Assembly: GCF_900143685.1 (NCBI RefSeq) | Contig: NZ_LT671675.1 | Location: 595,111-659,110 of the forward strand | Length of the DNA: 64,000 nucleotides | DNA from: Parolsenella massiliensis | GTDB taxonomy: Bacteria; Actinomycetota; Coriobacteriia; Coriobacteriales; Atopobiaceae | Direction: 5' to 3' | Part shown: positions 8,016 to 16,527 of the stretch, piece after piece | Layout of the letters: each line of letters starts with the position of its first letter | Position numbering within the stretch: position 1 is the first letter of the stretch | The notes under the pieces: generated by a model | Seen by the model: the letters and a program-made list of their open reading frames with translations, nothing else | Told to the model about the DNA's origin: nothing | Database searches by the model: none | Program-made: the position numbers and the translations under genes

Positions 8016-8906
8016 CTACTCGCCCTGCTCGGAAAGCACACAGCGCATGGCATCGACGAAGCGGGACACCTGCGGCGAGGGCGTCTGCGGAAAGGCCAGA
8101 AAGCAGGGCACCTGGATGTCGCAGGCAAGCGGGATGCCCACAAAGCCCGGGTGCACCTCGGACCACGCACCGCTCGTGAGCACGGCGTCGCCGCACTCCT
8201 CGGCCTCGTTGAACAGGGCAAAGTCAAAGCTCTCGGCGTCGACGATGCGCACGTCGCGGTCGAACATGAGCAGGTCGCGCAGCTGGTCGGTGGCGTCGTT
8301 GGCGTGGCGCAGCATGCGCACGCACATGCCGTTGAGGTCATCGAGTGTGAGGCTCTTGCGGCCGGCGAGCGCGTGGGTGCGGGGCACGTCCACGTTGAAC
8401 GGCGTGGAGAAGATGGGTAGCAGCTGGCACGATCCGCCCCAGCGAAACGTGGAGTAGCTCGACTGGATGACGTCGACCTCCTCGCCCAGGTGCCCCATGA
8501 CGCTCGTGCGCGGGTCGTAGAGGTCTCCCACGGTCACGATCTCCAGGCGAAGGCCCGGCTCGAGCTGCTGGATGCGCGGCCACATCGCAAGCGTGTTGCG
8601 CCCCGGGCACATGAGCGACACGCCCAGGCGCACGGCCTCCCCTCCCGTGTCGACGTCACGCGCGCGGCGAAGCGCGGCCTCGCTGCGGCGCATGATCTCT
8701 CGGGCGTCCTCAACGAGGCGCGCGCCCGCCGGCGTCACGCGCACGCCGGCGTGCGAGCGCTCGAACAGGGTGACGCCATGCTCAGCCTCGAACCCCGAGA
8801 CCTGCTTCACGAGCGCGGGCGTGGAGACGCACAGGCGCTCCGCCGCGCGCGAGAAGCTGCCCAGGTCTGCCGCCGAGACGATTGCGTCGAGCCTTCTGTC
8901 GTACAT
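8016..8906 (-). CDS. LysR family transcriptional regulator
   Basis: 296-residue LysR protein. The N-terminal helix-turn-helix reads AADLGSFSRAAERLCVSTPA, followed by the usual linker helix and a substrate-binding domain. The ATG at 8906 has GGGAGG upstream; the open frame continues 32 codons further but without family similarity. It is divergent from the SDR/MFS/dehydrogenase set that starts 220 bases away, the classical arrangement for a LysR activator of that set. The inducer is unknown. Confidence 0.9.
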   Translation of the reverse strand: MYDRRLDAIVSAADLGSFSRAAERLCVSTPALVKQVSGFEAEHGVTLFERSHAGVRVTPAGARLVEDAREIMRRSEAALRRARDVDTGGEAVRLGVSLMCPGRNTLAMWPRIQQLEPGLRLEIVTVGDLYDPRTSVMGHLGEEVDVIQSSYSTFRWGGSCQLLPIFSTPFNVDVPRTHALAGRKSLTLDDLNGMCVRMLRHANDATDQLRDLLMFDRDVRIVDAESFDFALFNEAEECGDAVLTSGAWSEVHPGFVGIPLACDIQVPCFLAFPQTPSPQVSRFVDAMRCVLSEQGE

Positions 8907-9125
8907 GCAAAGCCTCCCTGGGGCGAGCCATGCGAGAAAAGCCGCAGCTCGCGATAGGTGTGAACCTGTGGTTATCACAATTCTAACAATTGCGTAATTC
9001 ACGCGCTTGGCACCAATCGATAGCGTTTACCTCGTGTTTGTCCGCGCGCGGGGCCAGGGGCTGGCCTCGCGAGAAGCGCCGGCGAGCCATTCTCGGCACG
9101 CCGGCATGAAGGAGGAGGAAACGCC
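8907..9125. promoter_or_regulatory. Divergent regulatory region between LysR gene and SDR operon
   Basis: 220 bases, with an AT-rich patch at about 8955-9000 holding dyads GTTATCAC and AATTCTAACAATT in an otherwise GC-rich setting. This is where a LysR protein would be expected to bind. The plus-strand side ends in GAAGGAGGAGGAAACGCC before the SDR start, an unusually strong ribosome binding site. Confidence 0.45.
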
Positions 9126-10007
9126 ATGAACAACTGGCTCAACCTCGAGGGCGAGGTCTGCGCCGTCACCGGAGCGCTCGGCGGCATGGGCACCGAGATC
9201 TGCCGCGAGTTCGCGCGCAACGGCGCCAACGTCGTGCTGCTCGACCTCGACGAGGAGAAGGTCAAGGCCGCGGCCGCCGAGCTCGCGAGCGAGTTTGGCA
9301 TCCAAGCCGAGGGCTACCGCATGAACTCCACGAACGAGGACGAGGTCCAGGCCGCCGTCGACGCCACGATCGCCGACTTCGGCCGCGTGGACGTGCTCGT
9401 GAACACGGCCGGCATCCTGCGCTTCTCGCCCATGGAGGACCTGCCGCTCTCCGACTGGAACGACGTCATCAACGTGAACCTCACCGGCACGTTCATCGCC
9501 TCTCAGCGCTTTGGTCGTGAGATGATCAAGCAGGGCGCGGGCCGTCTCGTCCACATCTCCACGGCCGCGAGCTACCAGCCCGAGACCTTCTCGGGCGTCT
9601 ACAGCTCCACGAAGGCCGGCGTCAACATGATGTCCAAGATGATGGCCGCCGAGTGGGGCCCCTACGGCGTGCGCTCCAACTGCGTGTGCCCGTGCTTCGT
9701 GAAGACCCCGATGAGCGCGAGCTTCTACGCCGACCCCGAGGTCGAGCGCAGCCGCAGCCGCCTCATCGCCACGCGCCGCATCGGCGAGGTCACCGACATC
9801 GCCAACGCCGTCATGTTCCTGGCCTCCACGCGCTCCGACTTCACCACCGGTGCCGAGATCATGGTCGACGGCGGCTTCTCCAACATGATGGGCGAGATGA
9901 CCGCCAAGCCCGGCGGCCGCCGCGCGTTTGCCGAGAACTACCTCAAGGGCCGCGGCGTTGACCTGTGGACCGACGAGGCCGGCGTCAAGACCCCGACCGA
10001 CCAGTAA
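9126..10007 (+). CDS. SDR family oxidoreductase (classical, 293 aa)
   Basis: NAD(P)-dependent dehydrogenase with TGALGGMG (residues 15-22), NTAG near 94-97, the catalytic STAAS serine region, YSSTK near 159-163 and a C-terminal VDGGFSNM. It is about 35 residues longer than a typical SDR; the extra tail, after residue 255, has no known domain. It is the first gene of a likely operon with an OFA-type transporter and a Gfo/Idh/MocA dehydrogenase, all under the divergent LysR gene. That context suggests uptake and oxidation of a polyol, sugar acid or hydroxy acid; the substrate is not identifiable. Confidence 0.88.
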   Translation: MNNWLNLEGEVCAVTGALGGMGTEICREFARNGANVVLLDLDEEKVKAAAAELASEFGIQAEGYRMNSTNEDEVQAAVDATIADFGRVDVLVNTAGILRFSPMEDLPLSDWNDVINVNLTGTFIASQRFGREMIKQGAGRLVHISTAASYQPETFSGVYSSTKAGVNMMSKMMAAEWGPYGVRSNCVCPCFVKTPMSASFYADPEVERSRSRLIATRRIGEVTDIANAVMFLASTRSDFTTGAEIMVDGGFSNMMGEMTAKPGGRRAFAENYLKGRGVDLWTDEAGVKTPTDQ

Positions 10008-10012
10008 GCGAC

Positions 10013-10043
10013 ACCTGCAAAAGGGACAGCCCCCTTTGCGGGT
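10013..10043. repeat. GCAAAGGG hairpin repeat (type 3), imperfect copy
   Basis: ACCTGCAAAAGGGACAGC pairs with CCCCTTTGCGGGT. A perfect copy lies at 63001-63030. It sits 5 bases after the SDR stop. Confidence 0.75.
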
Positions 10044-10064
10044 TGCATGAGTAGAAAGAGACCA

Positions 10065-11321
10065 ATGGCTTCCGAGAATTCCAACAAGGGTCGCGGCGTG
10101 GTCCTCACGGCCGCCTGCGTCACGATGTTCTTCATCAGCTCCATTGCCCTGTACTCCGTGGTGAGCAAGAACCTGCTCGCCGTCTACCCCGACTGGAGCG
10201 GCGCGCTCACCTGGGCGTTCCCCGTCTTCCAGACGATCATGGCCGTCACCGGCATCTTCGCCGGCCGCATCTCCGACAAGATCGGTCCTCGTAACGTCGT
10301 CATCGCCGCGGCCGTGTGCTACGGCGCCGGCTGGTTCCTGTCCGGCACCGTGACCGAGCCCTGGCAGTTCTATCTGTATTTCTCCGTCATCGCCGCCGTC
10401 GGCAACGGCCTGGGCTACAACCCGGCGCTCACGACGGGCCAGAAGTGGTTCATCGACAAGAAGGGCCTTGCCTCCGGCATCACCCTGGCCGCCTCCACGG
10501 CCGGCCCCGCAGTGCTCTCGCCGGTGCTCGCATCGCTGCTCATCCCGAGCCTGGGCATCTTCGGCGCCCTCAAGGCCCTCGGCGTCATCTTCTTCGTGAC
10601 GATTCTGGCCTCGGCGCTGTTCCTGAAGGCCCCCAAGGCCGGCTGGCTGCCCGAGGGCTACGTGGCCCCCGCCGCCGGCGCCCACGCCGGCACGTTCGGT
10701 GACCTCAAGCCTGGCGAGATGGTGCGCACCCCGCGCTTCTGGGTCCTCATCGTGACGTTCGCCTTCGCTGCCACCGCCGGCACGCTGCTCGTGGGCAAGG
10801 TTGCCTCCATCGCCGCCGTGCAGCTGTTCGACGACCCCAACTCCGCTGCGGCCGTGGCACTCGGTGGCCTCGTCGTGACCGTGAACACGTGCGCCAACCT
10901 CGTCGGCCGCCTGTCGTTTGGCCAGATCATCGACAAGATCGGCGGCTACAAGTCGCTGCTCGCGAGCCTCGTCGTGACCATCGTGGCGCTCGTCATCATG
11001 TCCATGAGCTTCAACCAGGGCATGTTCTTCGTGGCGCTTGCGCTTCTCGGCTTTAGCTTTGGCGCCCTGCTCGTCATCTACCCGCCGCTCACCGGCGGCG
11101 CGTTCGGCACGTCCAACCTGGGCGTCAACTACGGAATCATGTTCCTGGGCTACGCCGCCTCCACCTGGATCAGCCAGCCCATCACCGCGGTGCTCTACCA
11201 CGCCGAGGCCGGCAGCGCCGCCTACCAGCAGTCCTTCTACGGCGCCATCGTGATCGCCGCGGCAGCCGTGGCGCTCACCGTCTACATGATGGTCGCCGAC
11301 GGCAAGAAGGCCGCCAAGTAG
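10065..11321 (+). CDS. MFS transporter, OFA (oxalate/formate antiporter-like) family
   Basis: 418-residue transporter with about 12 hydrophobic helices. GRISDKIGPRNV between helices 2 and 3 is the MFS motif A, and GRLSFGQIIDKIGGYK is its second-half equivalent. GNGLGYNPALTTGQKWF in helices 4-5 is typical of the OFA subfamily, which exchanges small carboxylates. The ATG at 10065 was preferred over one six codons earlier; it has AGAAAGAGA upstream, whereas the earlier start has only repeat sequence. It follows the SDR and precedes the MocA-type dehydrogenase. Confidence 0.85.
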   Translation: MASENSNKGRGVVLTAACVTMFFISSIALYSVVSKNLLAVYPDWSGALTWAFPVFQTIMAVTGIFAGRISDKIGPRNVVIAAAVCYGAGWFLSGTVTEPWQFYLYFSVIAAVGNGLGYNPALTTGQKWFIDKKGLASGITLAASTAGPAVLSPVLASLLIPSLGIFGALKALGVIFFVTILASALFLKAPKAGWLPEGYVAPAAGAHAGTFGDLKPGEMVRTPRFWVLIVTFAFAATAGTLLVGKVASIAAVQLFDDPNSAAAVALGGLVVTVNTCANLVGRLSFGQIIDKIGGYKSLLASLVVTIVALVIMSMSFNQGMFFVALALLGFSFGALLVIYPPLTGGAFGTSNLGVNYGIMFLGYAASTWISQPITAVLYHAEAGSAAYQQSFYGAIVIAAAAVALTVYMMVADGKKAAK

Positions 11322-11524
11322 CACCTCCCGGGTGGCCCCGCCCGCACTCCCCGGGCGCGGGCCCTCATCACCCTCGGCCGGCCGACAAGCCCCTCGGCCG
11401 GCCATCAATCGTCAGCGGGAGACGGCACGGTGCCGTCTCTCGAGACCGAGTCGGGCGAGCCCGTCCCCAACGCTTCAGTGGGACAAACGGACCCGTCCCC
11501 AATGTCCCAGGAGAGGAAATCACC
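11322..11524. repeat. Intergenic region with several inverted repeats including a type 2 copy
   Basis: Contains CTCGGCCGGCC twice as a direct repeat (near 11373 and 11393) and a hairpin GAGACGGCAC/GTGCCGTCTC near 11428. A type 2-like unit at 11479-11509 has TGGGACA pairing with TGTCCCA around ACCCGTCCCC. The ribosome binding site CAGGAGAGG precedes the next gene. No ORF is supported. Confidence 0.6.
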
Positions 11525-12565
11525 ATGAGCGAGAAGAACCCCGTCCGCATCGCCGTCATCGGCGCCGGTGCCATGGGCCGCAACCACATCCGCTTCGTCA
11601 CCGAGGAGCCCGAGGCCGAGCTCGTCGCCATCGCCGACGCCTTCGAGGGCGCCCGGCCTGCGGCAGACGCCGCCGGCGTGCCCTTCTTCACCGACCCCGC
11701 CGCCATGATGGACGAGGTCAAGGCCGAGGCCGTCATCATCGCCACGCCCAACGGCCTGCACCTGGGCGTTGCCCGCGAGGCCATCCGCCGCGGCATCGTG
11801 CCGCTCGTGGAGAAGCCCATCTCCGACGATCTCGAGGACGCCGAGAAGTTCGCCGCCGAGGCCGAGGCCGCCGGCGTGCCCGTGCTCGTGGGCCAGCACC
11901 GCCGCCACAACCCGTTCGTGAAGAAGGCCAAGGAGATCATCGAGTCCGGCGCGCTGGGCAAGCTCACGGTCTCCTCGTTCCACTACATGATCTACAAGAA
12001 CGACGAGTATTTCGACGTGGAGTGGCGCCGCAAGAAGGGTGCCGGCCCCATCCTGGTGAACCTCGTGCACGACGTGGACCTGCTGCGCTACCTGCTCGGC
12101 GAGCCCGTTGCCATCCAGAGCATGCAGTCGAGCGCCGCGCGCGGCTTCGAGACCGAGGACTCCGCCGTGGTGAACGTGCGCTTCGCCGACGGCTCGCTCG
12201 CGAGCATGACGATCTCTGACGCTACGGCCAGCCCCTGGAACTGGGAGGCCACGGCGCGCGAGGACCCGCAGTACCGCCCGTTCGAGGCCGACGCCTACTT
12301 CATCGGTGGCACGAAGGGTGCGCTGTCGCTGCCGCGCCTGCACCTCACGAGCTACGAGGGTGCGAGCGACTGGCACAAGCCGCTGAAGATGGACATCCCG
12401 GCCGTTGACCCGGCGCTGCCGCACAAGATGCAGCTCAAGCACTTCGTGCGCGTCGTGCGTGGCGAGGAGGCGCCCGTGGTGACGCCGGCCGACAACGTCA
12501 AGACGCTGCGTGCGCTCAACGCCGTGAAGCGTGCCGCCGAGACGGGCGAGCTCGTCGAGCTGTAG
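11525..12565 (+). CDS. Gfo/Idh/MocA family oxidoreductase
   Basis: 346-residue NAD(P)-dependent dehydrogenase. The N-terminal Rossmann fold shows VIGAGAMGRNH (about residues 11-21), and the family EKP motif appears as VEKPIS near 97. The C-terminal alpha/beta domain has LVHDVDLLRYLLGE. Relatives oxidise inositols, sugars and sugar acids. As the third gene of the cluster with an SDR and an OFA-type transporter it probably performs another oxidation of the same imported compound (inference). The start is set by AGGAGAGGAAATCACC. Confidence 0.9.
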   Translation: MSEKNPVRIAVIGAGAMGRNHIRFVTEEPEAELVAIADAFEGARPAADAAGVPFFTDPAAMMDEVKAEAVIIATPNGLHLGVAREAIRRGIVPLVEKPISDDLEDAEKFAAEAEAAGVPVLVGQHRRHNPFVKKAKEIIESGALGKLTVSSFHYMIYKNDEYFDVEWRRKKGAGPILVNLVHDVDLLRYLLGEPVAIQSMQSSAARGFETEDSAVVNVRFADGSLASMTISDATASPWNWEATAREDPQYRPFEADAYFIGGTKGALSLPRLHLTSYEGASDWHKPLKMDIPAVDPALPHKMQLKHFVRVVRGEEAPVVTPADNVKTLRALNAVKRAAETGELVEL

Positions 12566-12763
12566 GGTCGGCATGCGCTGCGCGTTTGCTCGCGCGTGTG
12601 TTTGCTCGCGTTAATTGCGATGCGGTGGCGATTCTCGCGCATCATCGCGATTAAGAAGAGCGAATGGCGACGGGGCAACGTTGAGTGAAAGAAGGCGCGC
12701 GGCGGGTGGGTGCCCGTCGCGCGCCTTGCGCCATCTATGCGCGGGTGCGAATCGTCGGCCGCT
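12566..12763. other. Intergenic stretch with inverted repeats, no gene
   Basis: Holds the direct repeat GTTTGCTCGCG (twice within 12580-12615) and a 12-bp inverted repeat TTAATTGCGATG / CATCGCGATTAA-like at about 12610-12655. A strong stem GGCGCGCGGCGGG / GCCCGTCGCGCGCC lies at 12696-12728 and may end transcription of the MocA gene. No ORF is supported. Confidence 0.45.
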
Positions 12764-12940
12764 AGTTGACGCTCACGCCGCCGTCGACCTTGTCCCAGCG
12801 CTCGTCGGAGATGTCGCCGATGGCCTCGGCTTGGTGGAGCGCGAGACGCGCGTTGCGTGGCCATCGGCGGCCACGGCCACGTCTTCCGGCGTGTGGACGA
12901 GCAGCGTCGACTGCCCGATTCCGCGCCCGTCCTCTCGTAG
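12764..12940 (-). pseudogene. Remnant of an SDR gene (internal deletion and frameshift)
   Basis: The last 25 codons on the minus strand read AIGDISDERWDK followed directly by VDGGVSVN and a stop. The first piece resembles the mid-protein region before the SDR NVN motif, and the second resembles an SDR C-terminus (VDGG). They are normally some 120 residues apart, so an internal deletion is likely. Just upstream a different frame reads GIGQSTLLVHTPEDVAV, implying a frameshift. No start codon with a ribosome binding site exists. Confidence 0.4.
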
Positions 12941-13004
12941 ATTGTGCTAATCGCACCTAATTATCAGTTGCGACCGCCGGATTAAGGTGCGTTTGGCGCA
13001 ATCT
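12941..13004. repeat. Interrupted inverted repeat
   Basis: GATTGTGC..CGCACCTAA pairs with TTAAGGTGCG..GGCGCAATC across a 21-base centre. It could be an operator or the trace of an inserted element. It lies between the SDR remnant and the lipoprotein gene. Confidence 0.5.
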
Positions 13005-13013
13005 GCCGGTCTC

Positions 13014-13043
13014 GTGCCATGGGAACCCTTCCCCGATGGCACG
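13014..13043. repeat. Degenerate type 2 repeat
   Basis: CGTGCCATGGGAACCC then TTCCCCGATGGCACG, with outer arms CGTGCCAT/ATGGCACG perfectly paired. It lies upstream of the lipoprotein gene. Confidence 0.65.
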
Positions 13044-13123
13044 GTGCGCATATACGAACCTCGCGCGCGTGCGGCGCCGTCCGTATGTTGGGCTCAACGA
13101 TGGCGGCGGGTGGGAGGCGCACG

Positions 13124-14269
13124 ATGGGGAAACGGCATGTGGGCGGAATACTGATGACGCTGGCGGCGCTCTCGCTATGCCTTGCGGGCTGCGGCGCGGC
13201 AAAGACCGCGACCACCATGGCGCCCATCACTCGTCAGCAGACGCGTACAGATCCCGACTCCGAGTACACGGTCGTGCCCTCCGCGGCGGCGTCTGTTCGC
13301 CTCGAGACGTACGAGTGCGCCGACTTCTCCATGACGATCCCGTCCGCCTGGCAGGTGGAGACGGGTGGCTCGGGCATGTTCTACAGCATCCGCGTCTATG
13401 ACCCGTCCGAGCCCCTCAACCAGATGTTCGTGCTCAACAAGGCAGACCTGCTCCTCCATGGCGAGGACGGAAAGCAGGCATGGCAGTCGCTCGCTGACAT
13501 GGGGGAGAGCTCGGCTGCCATCTTTGCGGCCGCTCCCGTGCTCTACAACCCCTCGACTGAGGGCTTCTTCCAGCAGTTCTCGGAGTATGCGAGCTTTGCC
13601 TCGGCCGTGGAGTCCTCCTATGCCGGCTTCGAATTCCCTGCGTTCGATGCATTCTCCGTGACCGAGAAGTTCCCCTCCACGAGCAGCCTCTCCTCGGTGG
13701 CGCTGGGTGACAACCTGCTGCGGGCGAGCTTCTCGGCAGGCGGGCGGGCCGGCGAGGGGATGTTCGCGGCGTCGGTTGTGGACTTCGGCAGCTTTGCGAT
13801 AAGTGACGGGAGCGCGAGCGGCTATGCCCTCAACACGGTCGATGGCGGCTACTACTCGGCCTACAACATCGTGGCCGTCACGGCGGCCGAGGGTTCCCTC
13901 ATCGACTGGGAGGGCGTGCTGACGGGCTGCATGGCCACGCTCGAGTTCTCGGACAGCTTTGTCTCGGCCACGAATCAGGCGAGCAACGAGCAGGTGGCGG
14001 CGTGTGCCAAAATCAGCCAGAACTTCAACGAGGCGATGGACGGCATCATGTCCTCGTGGGAGGCTCGCAGCACAAGCCAAGACATCATGAGCCAGAAGCA
14101 AAGCGACGCCACGCTGGGCTTTGAGCGCGTCTACAACACGGAGACGGGAGAGGTCTACCAGGCCACCAGCGGCTTCACGGACACCTACGACGGCACCCTC
14201 CTCGCGCCTGTGACCGATGACAGCATGTATGCCCAGCCCGTGGCGGGCCGAATCGAGAGGCTTGACTAG
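13124..14269 (+). CDS. Putative lipoprotein of unknown function
   Basis: 381 residues. The signal peptide (residues 1-22) ends in a lipobox LAGC with the lipidated cysteine at 23. The mature part begins with a Thr-rich linker and then a beta-rich domain (YECADFSMTIPSAWQVE) of the kind seen in extracytoplasmic PsbP/DUF-type lipoproteins. No enzymatic motif is visible. Near the C-terminus, FERVYNTETGEVYQATSGF resembles short repeats of some surface lipoproteins. The ATG at 13124 has GGGAGG upstream and gives a proper signal peptide, whereas the longer open frame does not. It stands alone. Confidence 0.8.
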   Translation: MGKRHVGGILMTLAALSLCLAGCGAAKTATTMAPITRQQTRTDPDSEYTVVPSAAASVRLETYECADFSMTIPSAWQVETGGSGMFYSIRVYDPSEPLNQMFVLNKADLLLHGEDGKQAWQSLADMGESSAAIFAAAPVLYNPSTEGFFQQFSEYASFASAVESSYAGFEFPAFDAFSVTEKFPSTSSLSSVALGDNLLRASFSAGGRAGEGMFAASVVDFGSFAISDGSASGYALNTVDGGYYSAYNIVAVTAAEGSLIDWEGVLTGCMATLEFSDSFVSATNQASNEQVAACAKISQNFNEAMDGIMSSWEARSTSQDIMSQKQSDATLGFERVYNTETGEVYQATSGFTDTYDGTLLAPVTDDSMYAQPVAGRIERLD

Positions 14270-14360
14270 CTCGTGATTATTGCCCGCGGCCCTTCCGGAG
14301 TCCCGCCGTCGTCCCGTTAGGGGTATGCTCTCGGGACCATGACATGGGAGAGGGGGTCGT

Positions 14361-15740
14361 GTGGCGGGTCGTTTGGGGTCGAGGTCGCTTGACGTCACCG
14401 AGGGAAGGATTGGCACGCAGCTTCTGCTGCTGTGCGTGCCCGTGTTCTTCTCGTCCTTCTTCCAGGAGGCGTACTCGCTGGTAAACACCTTTGTGGTGGG
14501 CCAGTTTGCTGGCAAGGCGGCCCTTGGGGGCATCCAGGCCACCGCACCTCTGGTGGACCTTGCCGTGGGATTCTCGGTGGGCATGGGCACGGGGTTCTCC
14601 GTGGTGTGCAGCCAGTACTTTGGCGCGCACGACGACGAGCGCCTGCGGGCGTCGGTGCACACGGCCATGACCATCGCCCTGGTGGGCGGCATCGCCGTCT
14701 CCGTGCTGGGGAGCCTTCTTGCGGGCCCCGTCCTGGCTCTCATGGGCACGCCGGGAGACCTCATGGACGAGTCTTTGGCCTTCGTGCGCATCTACTTTGG
14801 CGCCATGGTCTTCTCGATCGTCTACAACACGGGCTCGGCCGTGCAGCGCTCGGTGGGCGACACGCGCTCGCCCTCGATCATCGTGGCGTCCACCTGCGTG
14901 GTGAACATCGTGCTTGACCTTGTGTTTGTTGCAGGTCTCCACATGGAGGCGATGGGTGCGGGGCTTGCCACGGCGCTCTCGCTGGTGTGGGGCTGCGTCA
15001 TCACGATCGTGCGGCTCATGCATGTCGACGGGCCGTGGCGCCTCGAGGCGCGCAGGCTTGGCATCGACCCGAGCATCTGCCGTGCCATGCTTCGCACCGG
15101 GCTTCCGCTGGGGCTCCAGTCATCGTGCTACTCGGTCTCCAACATCATCACGCAGTCGACCGTCAACTCGTTTGGCTCCACCGTGGTGACGGCGTTTGGG
15201 CTGTGCGGGCGCATCGACGCCATCGTGTGGATGGTCTCCGAGGCGCTCGGCGTGGCGGTGACCACCTTCAGCGCGCAGAACTTTGGCGCGAGAAACTACG
15301 AGCGCATGCGTCGGGGCCTCAGGACGGCGCTGTGCCTCACGGCCCTGGTGGTGGGGTCGCTGTCTGCGCTTTTGCTGGCAAACGTGCGGGCGCTCGCGGG
15401 CTTCTTCATCGACGACGCCCAGATCGCGGAGCTGACGGCCCAGGTCATGTGGTACATAGGCCCCTTCTACGTGGTCTACTCGCTCTACGACAACATCGCG
15501 GGCATCATCCGCGGGGCGGGGGAGAGCCTGCGCCCCATGCTCATCGTGCTCACGGGGTTGTGCCTTTTGCGCATCATCTGGCAGCTTGCCGTGGTGCCGC
15601 TTGACCACACGCTGCACATGGCGATGCTCAGCTATCCCATCACGTGGGTCACCACCGGCATCGCGTTCATCGTCTACTACCGCTTTGGCCACTGGATGAA
15701 CCACGCGCGCGAGCGCGAGCAGGCGAACCTCTCGGCGTAA
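14361..15740 (+). CDS. MATE family efflux transporter
   Basis: 459-residue membrane protein with about 12 hydrophobic helices arranged as two similar halves. Each half begins with the MATE-type pattern (LLLLCVPVFFSSFFQEAYSLV; in the second half MLRTGLPLGLQSSCYSVSN). Members export drugs or metabolites using Na+ or H+ gradients. The GTG start follows GAGAGGGGGTC. The natural substrate is unknown. Downstream lies a repeat and a decayed MFS exporter gene. Confidence 0.9.
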   Translation: MAGRLGSRSLDVTEGRIGTQLLLLCVPVFFSSFFQEAYSLVNTFVVGQFAGKAALGGIQATAPLVDLAVGFSVGMGTGFSVVCSQYFGAHDDERLRASVHTAMTIALVGGIAVSVLGSLLAGPVLALMGTPGDLMDESLAFVRIYFGAMVFSIVYNTGSAVQRSVGDTRSPSIIVASTCVVNIVLDLVFVAGLHMEAMGAGLATALSLVWGCVITIVRLMHVDGPWRLEARRLGIDPSICRAMLRTGLPLGLQSSCYSVSNIITQSTVNSFGSTVVTAFGLCGRIDAIVWMVSEALGVAVTTFSAQNFGARNYERMRRGLRTALCLTALVVGSLSALLLANVRALAGFFIDDAQIAELTAQVMWYIGPFYVVYSLYDNIAGIIRGAGESLRPMLIVLTGLCLLRIIWQLAVVPLDHTLHMAMLSYPITWVTTGIAFIVYYRFGHWMNHAREREQANLSA

Positions 15741-15756
15741 GGGCGCGGGCGGCGAC

Positions 15757-15786
15757 ATGCCAAAGGAACCCGTCCCCGATGGCGTA
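15757..15786. repeat. Single-arm type 2 repeat at edge of MFS pseudogene
   Basis: ATGCCAAAGGAACCCGTC followed by CCCGATGGCGTAT. It runs directly into the start of the MFS remnant, so the repeat may mark the breakpoint where the upstream half of that gene was lost. Confidence 0.65.
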
Positions 15787-16210
15787 TGGGCTCGCTCGTG
15801 ACGGCCGTGGCGCCGGCGGTGGGGCCGTCCGTGGGCGGCTGGCATGCCGAGGCGTTCGACTGGCGCGCGACTTCTCCGTGGGGCTCATGGCGGGCACCTA
15901 TGTGGTGTTTGCGCTGGGTCAGGGCCTCATGTACGGCACGAACATGACGTGCGCACTGGGCTTCTTGCCGGCGGGCGTCAAGGCTGACGGCAACGCCATG
16001 TTCACGACGCTGCAGCAACTCTCTGGCGCCGTGGGCACGAGCGTCACGGCGGCCGTGGTCAACGCCGCCCAGGCGGGCGTGGTCGCAGACGGGATGGCTG
16101 CCGCCACCCTGGCTGGCACGCAGGCGGCGCTCGTGGTTCTCGTGGCCGCCGTTGCCGTGGCGCTTGCGTGCGCGGTGCTCGAGACGGGGCTGGCAGCGAG
16201 GCGCGGCTAG
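15786..16210 (+). pseudogene. Remnant of a DHA2-type MFS drug exporter
   Basis: Two pieces in different frames. From 15786 the frame reads VTAVAPAVGPSVGGWHAEA then FDWR, the motif C region of helix 5 in 14-helix DHA2 exporters. From about 15866 another frame reads FSVGLMAGTYVVFALGQ and then ALGFLPAGVKADGNAMFTTL, the C-terminal third, ending at TAG 16210. The N-terminal part and some 200 central residues are missing and the frames do not match, so the gene is dead. Confidence 0.75.
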
Positions 16211-16262
16211 GGCCGATGGCTGCGGTGCGACGACTGCGGTGCGTTGGTCCCGCAGCCATTGG

Positions 16263-16427
16263 CTAGCCGCGCTTCGATCCCTGCCGGCGGATGCCGCCCT
16301 TGTGGCCGCATGCCTTGTTGGGGCCGATGCCCGCGCCACGGGCCGGGCTGCCGAACGCCTGGCGCCCGCGCTGCTGCTTGGGCGGCAGTGGCAGGTTGTT
16401 GCGGTGCTTCTCGGGTGGCTTCTGCAT
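16263..16427 (-). CDS. Small basic hypothetical protein (54 aa)
   Basis: Begins MQKPPEKHRNNLPLPPKQQ and ends CGHKGGIRRQGSKRG. It is strongly basic and Gly/Pro/Gln-rich with no hydrophobic segment, suggesting nucleic-acid or ribosome contact if real. GAGAAGAAAG lies about 12 bases before the ATG. A possible hairpin ATGGCTGCGG/CCGCAGCCAT follows the stop. No family is recognised and the codon pattern is only weakly convincing, so it may be spurious. Confidence 0.35.
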   Translation of the reverse strand: MQKPPEKHRNNLPLPPKQQRGRQAFGSPARGAGIGPNKACGHKGGIRRQGSKRG

Positions 16428-16490
16428 AGGCGGCTCGCTTTCTTCTCGCCACTACGGTAGCGTCTGCGCGCCGTAGTCGCCAGCAGAGAA

Positions 16491-16526
16491 GGCCCGCACG
16501 CAATCTAGCGGGCGGTGGCTTTTTTG
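16491..16526 (+). terminator. Possible rho-independent terminator
   Basis: GCCCGC / GCGGGC stem, then GGTGGCTTTTTT. The T-run is good and the stem moderate. It lies just outside the MITE-like element. Confidence 0.5.
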
Positions 16527-16527
16527 A

